Below, piece by piece: positions 60,491 to 64,000 of a stretch of 64,000 bases of DNA. This stretch comes from JALONH01 sp046329235. GTDB taxonomy: Bacteria; Bacteroidota; Bacteroidia; Cytophagales; Cytophagaceae. The notes beneath the pieces were generated by a model. It was given only the letters and a program-made list of their open reading frames with translations, had not been told where the DNA came from and did not search any database. The translations under genes were made by a program, and so were the position numbers. The stretch covers positions 1,364,001 to 1,428,000 of the forward strand of contig JAXLVA010000001.1 in the NCBI GenBank assembly GCA_046329235.1, read 5' to 3'. Each line of letters starts with the position of its first letter. Positions within the stretch are counted from its first letter, which is position 1.

Positions 60491-62883
60491 TAAAACTTAG
60501 CTGATAAAGTGACCATAACATTTCTTGTAGCTGCAGCAAAATAACTTGGTGCTGTTGTATTCGTATAAGTACCACCATTTTGAGTTAATGAATACCCCAA
60601 AATATTTACGCTACCGGTATGCGCATACAACTGATTAGTAATATTATTTACTTGTACACTTAGCGCATAATCACCGGATTTAATCCATCGATTAAACTTC
60701 ATAGTTGCTCGTGCATCAATAAACCCAAAGGCTGGTAATGTTAAAGACTCTGCATTGGAATTATCCAAGAAAGTCTTCGCCATATATTTCCCTATAATTT
60801 CAACCGACAATATATCATTATAATTATAACGAACACCTTGATTTAAAATAAAAGATGGAGTATAAACTGGTGTTACATTATTATATGTTACGATGGTATC
60901 ACGTAAATAATTACCTCCATTATTTAATATGGAATATTTTTGATTAAACTCCTTGATTCTATTATAAGACAAAGAGGTAGAATTTATCAATGAAAATGAT
61001 TTAGAAATTTTATAGGTTAAATCTATTTCGACACCTCTTCTAAAACTGGATTTTGTATTACTTCTTAGAGGAAATCCGAATGAATTCAACTGACCGGTTT
61101 GAACAATTTCATTTTTAAATTCCATCGCATATACATTTCCTTGAAATTGCCATTTATCATTTTTAACACGTGTCCCTGCTTCTATATCAATAACATGTTC
61201 CGGCTTTACATCGGACTGCTTCACATCAAAATTAGCTCTATCATCCGTCAAATAATCCAATCTAGCAGGTTCTCTAGATGTAGCTCCTACAGACGCATAC
61301 AGCGAAGTAGATTTAGTTAATGTATAAGTTAGACCTGCTTTAGGATTAAAGAAAACCCAATGCATATTTTCAACATTAAACGTATCACGGTAAATAGGTT
61401 TATCCTCGGCTTTATATCGGAAAGAAGAATAACGAACTTGTAAATCGATAAATGAAGTTAATTTACTTGTTATTGCATGGGTATTTTTGAAAAACATACT
61501 TACTTCATTTTTATATCCTGTATTAAAATACGCTTCATGTGTAGGATCATATCCCGCAGGAAAAGCAGATGCCCAAGGTACCGTCATATAATGATCAGCT
61601 GCAAAAGCATTGGCATGAACACCTAAATACATATCACCTTTCGAATACGTATGCTGTAAATATCCGAAGACTCCGTTAAATCGCTGTTTCAAATTATACC
61701 GAGCCATAAAATCTGCTGTCGGACTTCCATTGACATCCGGCATATTCATGAGAGAATAATACCAGTCGTTAAAACGTACATCAAACCATCCGGTATTGTT
61801 CATATGATATAAGGATGCTGACATTTTCCAACGTGAATTGAACGATTTAGAATATTGTAATTGTATTACATTCTGATTAAAATAATCCGTCTCAGCAGTT
61901 GTTAAGGGATTAAATTTTCTATTGGTATCTAAGTCACCTTTACTAATACCAACATAAGCGAGTTTATTGGCAGCATAACCACCCCAAACATTCAACTTCA
62001 ACACGGATTTATTTCCGTATTTAGCCGCACTAAAGAAATAAGATTTAATATTGGATCCGGAATGATCTCTATAACCATCCGTATTAATCTGACCCACTCT
62101 ACCATAAAAAGCAACTTTACCCGGTAACATACCTGTATTCGCTTCTACTGTAACACGCGAGGTATTAAAACTACCATAACCTAAATGAACAGTGGCATTA
62201 GGTGTAGATGATAAATTCGTTGTAAGTATGTTAATAGCCCCACCAAACGCAGAGGAACCATTCGTACTTGTACTTACCCCTCTTTGAATTTGTATTTTCT
62301 GCGCTGAACTTGTTAAATCTGCAAAATTATTAAAGTAAAAACCTTGATTTTCGGGATCATTAATAGGTATGCCATCAACCGTCAAATTAATTCTTGTTTG
62401 ATCAATACCACGCATCCTAAAATAAGTATAACCAATACCTACCCCATTATCCGAATATGCATTTACGGAAGGAGTATTATTAATTACATAGGGTACATCA
62501 TAACCATAATATTTATTTTGAATCTGAACTTTGTTTAATTCTGTAATGGTAACCGGAATTTTATCATCTGCCCGAATGGCTTGTATGACGACGGATTCAT
62601 TCACTTCCGACGGAATCAATTCTACAATCAGCGACTGAATATCTCCGGAAACTTGGATCGTATCCTCATAAGTCGAATAACCGGTATAGGATACCAACAA
62701 TACATAACTACCCGAAGGAACATTTTTTAAAGTAAAAACACCTTCATGATTAGAAGTTGTTACACCTATACCTTTAACAGAAACATAGGCAGAAGGCAAT
62801 ACCTCTTGAGTATTTTTATCTTTAACCGTACCTGAGATTTGAAAGAGTGCCGCTTGGCAAATAAAGAGTAGATGTGCTAACAT
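60490..62883 (-). CDS. TonB-dependent receptor, TPP-riboswitch controlled (thiamine uptake)
   Basis: A 797-residue outer-membrane protein: signal peptide (~1-15), CarboxypepD_reg-like domain (~16-95; GTVKDKNTQEVLPSAYV), plug domain (~110-230; RMRGIDQTRINLTVDGIPIND) and a 22-strand beta-barrel ending in a terminal phenylalanine (MVTLSAKF). The TPP riboswitch directly upstream implies uptake of thiamine or a precursor. The YkoF-like gene follows with a one-base overlap. There is no SusD partner. Confidence 0.92.
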   Translation of the reverse strand: MLAHLLFICQAALFQISGTVKDKNTQEVLPSAYVSVKGIGVTTSNHEGVFTLKNVPSGSYVLLVSYTGYSTYEDTIQVSGDIQSLIVELIPSEVNESVVIQAIRADDKIPVTITELNKVQIQNKYYGYDVPYVINNTPSVNAYSDNGVGIGYTYFRMRGIDQTRINLTVDGIPINDPENQGFYFNNFADLTSSAQKIQIQRGVSTSTNGSSAFGGAINILTTNLSSTPNATVHLGYGSFNTSRVTVEANTGMLPGKVAFYGRVGQINTDGYRDHSGSNIKSYFFSAAKYGNKSVLKLNVWGGYAANKLAYVGISKGDLDTNRKFNPLTTAETDYFNQNVIQLQYSKSFNSRWKMSASLYHMNNTGWFDVRFNDWYYSLMNMPDVNGSPTADFMARYNLKQRFNGVFGYLQHTYSKGDMYLGVHANAFAADHYMTVPWASAFPAGYDPTHEAYFNTGYKNEVSMFFKNTHAITSKLTSFIDLQVRYSSFRYKAEDKPIYRDTFNVENMHWVFFNPKAGLTYTLTKSTSLYASVGATSREPARLDYLTDDRANFDVKQSDVKPEHVIDIEAGTRVKNDKWQFQGNVYAMEFKNEIVQTGQLNSFGFPLRSNTKSSFRRGVEIDLTYKISKSFSLINSTSLSYNRIKEFNQKYSILNNGGNYLRDTIVTYNNVTPVYTPSFILNQGVRYNYNDILSVEIIGKYMAKTFLDNSNAESLTLPAFGFIDARATMKFNRWIKSGDYALSVQVNNITNQLYAHTGSVNILGYSLTQNGGTYTNTTAPSYFAAATRNVMVTLSAKF

Positions 62884-62898
62884 AGGTTCATTATTAAT

Positions 62899-63018
62899 TG
62901 AACCCGGATGTGAAGTGAAAACAGTAACATCTGTTCCTTTTCCCTACGCGACCATTACGCCGATCAGGTTCTAAGGGTAAATCTCAGTTTTGATAATCAA
63001 AACACCCCCAAAGGTTCA
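62899..63018 (-). ncRNA. TPP (thiamine pyrophosphate) riboswitch
   Basis: On the minus strand the segment carries the THI-box elements in order: GGGGGTG, CTGAGA followed by TTTACCCTTAGAACCTGATC, then GGCGTAATGG and GCGTAGGGAA. Closing stem P1 pairs GAACC (complement of 63013-63017) with GGTTC (complement of 62900-62904). Only 15 bases separate its 3' end from the receptor ATG, so translational control is likely. Confidence 0.95.
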
Positions 63019-63021
63019 CTA

Positions 63022-63052
63022 CAAAGTTACTAGCTAACGGTAAATATCCAAA
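63022..63052 (-). promoter_or_regulatory. Bacteroidota-type promoter of the riboswitch-TonB receptor unit
   Basis: On the minus strand TTTG (complement of 63049-63052) is followed after exactly 19 bp by TAACTTTG (complement of 63022-63029), matching TTTG-N19-TAnnTTTG. Transcription would start at the base of riboswitch stem P1. The promoter begins 3 bp after the mobA stop. Confidence 0.82.
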
Positions 63053-63055
63053 CAG

Positions 63056-63682
63056 TTATTTTTCCTCTAATTCCTGAGGAGAATTCACATTTCTGAAAAA
63101 AGAACTCCAACTTTCCGGAGATAGAATCGTCTGAATATTGGATAATTCTATTATTTGTTTGAAACTATTCTTTTGCAACTGTCCGCTATAATGCAACCAG
63201 GCAATTTTACGTAACATTTCTTTAGTATAAATACCCGGCAAAGGTTGTACAAAGGAATCTTTGGTTTCATATACAAACACCTCATGTCCATATTGTCCTT
63301 CGAGATATTCATTCATTAAATATTCAAGGACTTCCTTGGTTAAAAACGGCATATCCACCGGAAGTATTAACCAATCATAATCAGGGTATTTTTCATAAGC
63401 ACTCAATACTCCGTTTAATGGGCCATCCATCGACACAGAATCAAAAACAAACATCACATCCGAATATGACTTATAATTATTCGATTGTTCTTCACGAATA
63501 GAAACATAAGTCTGCAAGCCTACACTTTGAATTAAACGCTTACTTATTTCAAAAAAAGTAGCATTCCCCAAAGAAGGTAAACGTACAAATGACTTATCCG
63601 TCCCCATTCTGCTACTTCTGCCGCCGCAGAGCAAGAGACAAGCTAGCTTTTCAATTTCGTTGGAAGGATTACCGCAGTACAT
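63056..63682 (-). CDS. mobA: Molybdenum cofactor guanylyltransferase MobA
   Basis: A 208-residue nucleotidyltransferase. The signature LLCGGRSSRMGTDKSFVRL lies at residues ~16-34, and DYDWLILPVDMPFLT holds the metal-binding aspartate. It links GMP to molybdopterin to form the bis-MGD cofactor used by nitrate reductases. It starts 2 bp after moaE, in a Moco operon continuing out of the window. Confidence 0.9.
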   Translation of the reverse strand: MYCGNPSNEIEKLACLLLCGGRSSRMGTDKSFVRLPSLGNATFFEISKRLIQSVGLQTYVSIREEQSNNYKSYSDVMFVFDSVSMDGPLNGVLSAYEKYPDYDWLILPVDMPFLTKEVLEYLMNEYLEGQYGHEVFVYETKDSFVQPLPGIYTKEMLRKIAWLHYSGQLQKNSFKQIIELSNIQTILSPESWSSFFRNVNSPQELEEK

Positions 63683-63684
63683 AA

Positions 63685-64000
63685 TTAAGACGTTGAACAG
63701 CTACAATTATGTCCCCATTCAGAAGTTCCATCTTTAAAAAATTCACGTTTCCAAATCGGAGCTTCATGTTTTACTCGATGAATAATATATTGATTCGCTT
63801 CGTAAGCTTCTTTTCTATGCTTGGAGGCTGTAATCACTATCACTGCCGATTCGCACACTTGAACTTTACCTGCTCTATGCACACACAAAGCAATGGGTAA
63901 ATCCCATTTTTGTTTAGCATCTGCAATAATGCCACTGATGACATTTTCAGCTAAAGTCTCGTGGACTTCATATTCCAAATAGTCTACTTCTTTTGTTGAA
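63685..64000 (-). CDS. moaE: Molybdopterin synthase catalytic subunit MoaE, N-terminus cut by window edge
   Basis: The frame runs open to the window edge (105 codons visible), reading STKEVDYLEYEVHE into the core. MoaE motifs visible are LCVHRAGKVQVCESAVIV, SKHRKEAYEA and APIWKREFF, holding the catalytic lysine and the arginines that hold molybdopterin. It makes molybdopterin from precursor Z with MoaD. The TTG at 63978 is internal and not the start. Confidence 0.9.
   Translation of the reverse strand, partial: STKEVDYLEYEVHETLAENVISGIIADAKQKWDLPIALCVHRAGKVQVCESAVIVITASKHRKEAYEANQYIIHRVKHEAPIWKREFFKDGTSEWGHNCSCSTS

Overview
The window is chromosomal DNA of a member of the Bacteroidota, possibly in or near the Chitinophagales (the order is a guess). 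The evidence is an IPExxxVDY-family gene beside the fatty-acid genes, a NuoG that is only 323 residues long, a eukaryote-type glycogen branching enzyme, a CarboxypepD_reg-like TonB-dependent receptor, low GC, few Shine-Dalgarno sequences and promoters of the TTTG-N19-TAnnTTTG type. No rRNA, tRNA, CRISPR array or complete prophage was seen.

Layout. 1-9.9 kb holds housekeeping genes: an M42 aminopeptidase cut by the window edge, pyk, an IPExxxVDY protein, then divergent acpP-fabF-rnc, a probable outer-membrane protein, an M48 Ste24-type protease and a CBS-domain membrane protein. 10-22.9 kb is a complete 14-gene complex I operon, nuoA to nuoN. 22.9-29.2 kb carries DedA and TerC membrane proteins, an orphan Hpt protein, dacB, a histone-H1-like protein, a DUF151 nuclease-like protein and etfBA. 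29.7-33.0 kb is a sulfide/persulfide detoxification operon (ArsR-type repressor with a clear operator palindrome, TSUP exporter, CstB-like persulfide dioxygenase-rhodanese fusion, rhodanese, thioredoxin). 33.2-39.3 kb has dnaB, an mpl-like Mur ligase, a DnaQ-like exonuclease and glgB.

39.6-47.2 kb is a type I restriction-modification island of the EcoR124 (IC) type: HTH regulator, hsdM, GxxExxY gene, hsdS, rhuM, hsdR. hsdM has a single in-frame TAA directly after its NPPYSI motif, so the system is probably off. hsdS has four copies of a 12-bp repeat matching the spacer-setting TAEL repeat of EcoR124. The GxxExxY gene sits in a ~531-bp cassette with 24-bp imperfect terminal inverted repeats, inserted exactly at the hsdM/hsdS junction. 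This cassette is the best candidate for something undescribed.

47.6-54.7 kb is a tight light-response and DNA-repair operon read on the minus strand: ECF-like sigma factor, folE, SDR, flavin reductase, a 49-codon DUF2256 gene, cryptochrome-DASH, an SRPBCC protein and an Fe-S photolyase. A B12-binding MerR (CarH/LitR-like) regulator lies just upstream. Repeated TTGTTTA/TAAACAA half-sites lie in front of both the sigma gene and the merR gene, suggesting one B12/light-controlled regulon.

54.9-64 kb joins nitrite assimilation (nirB, nirD) and molybdenum-cofactor genes (moeA, mobA, moaE, the last cut by the window edge) with a thiamine uptake locus: a PnuC/PnuT-like transporter, a NadR-like P-loop kinase, a YkoF-like protein, and a TonB-dependent receptor preceded by a TPP riboswitch and a well-formed Bacteroidota promoter.
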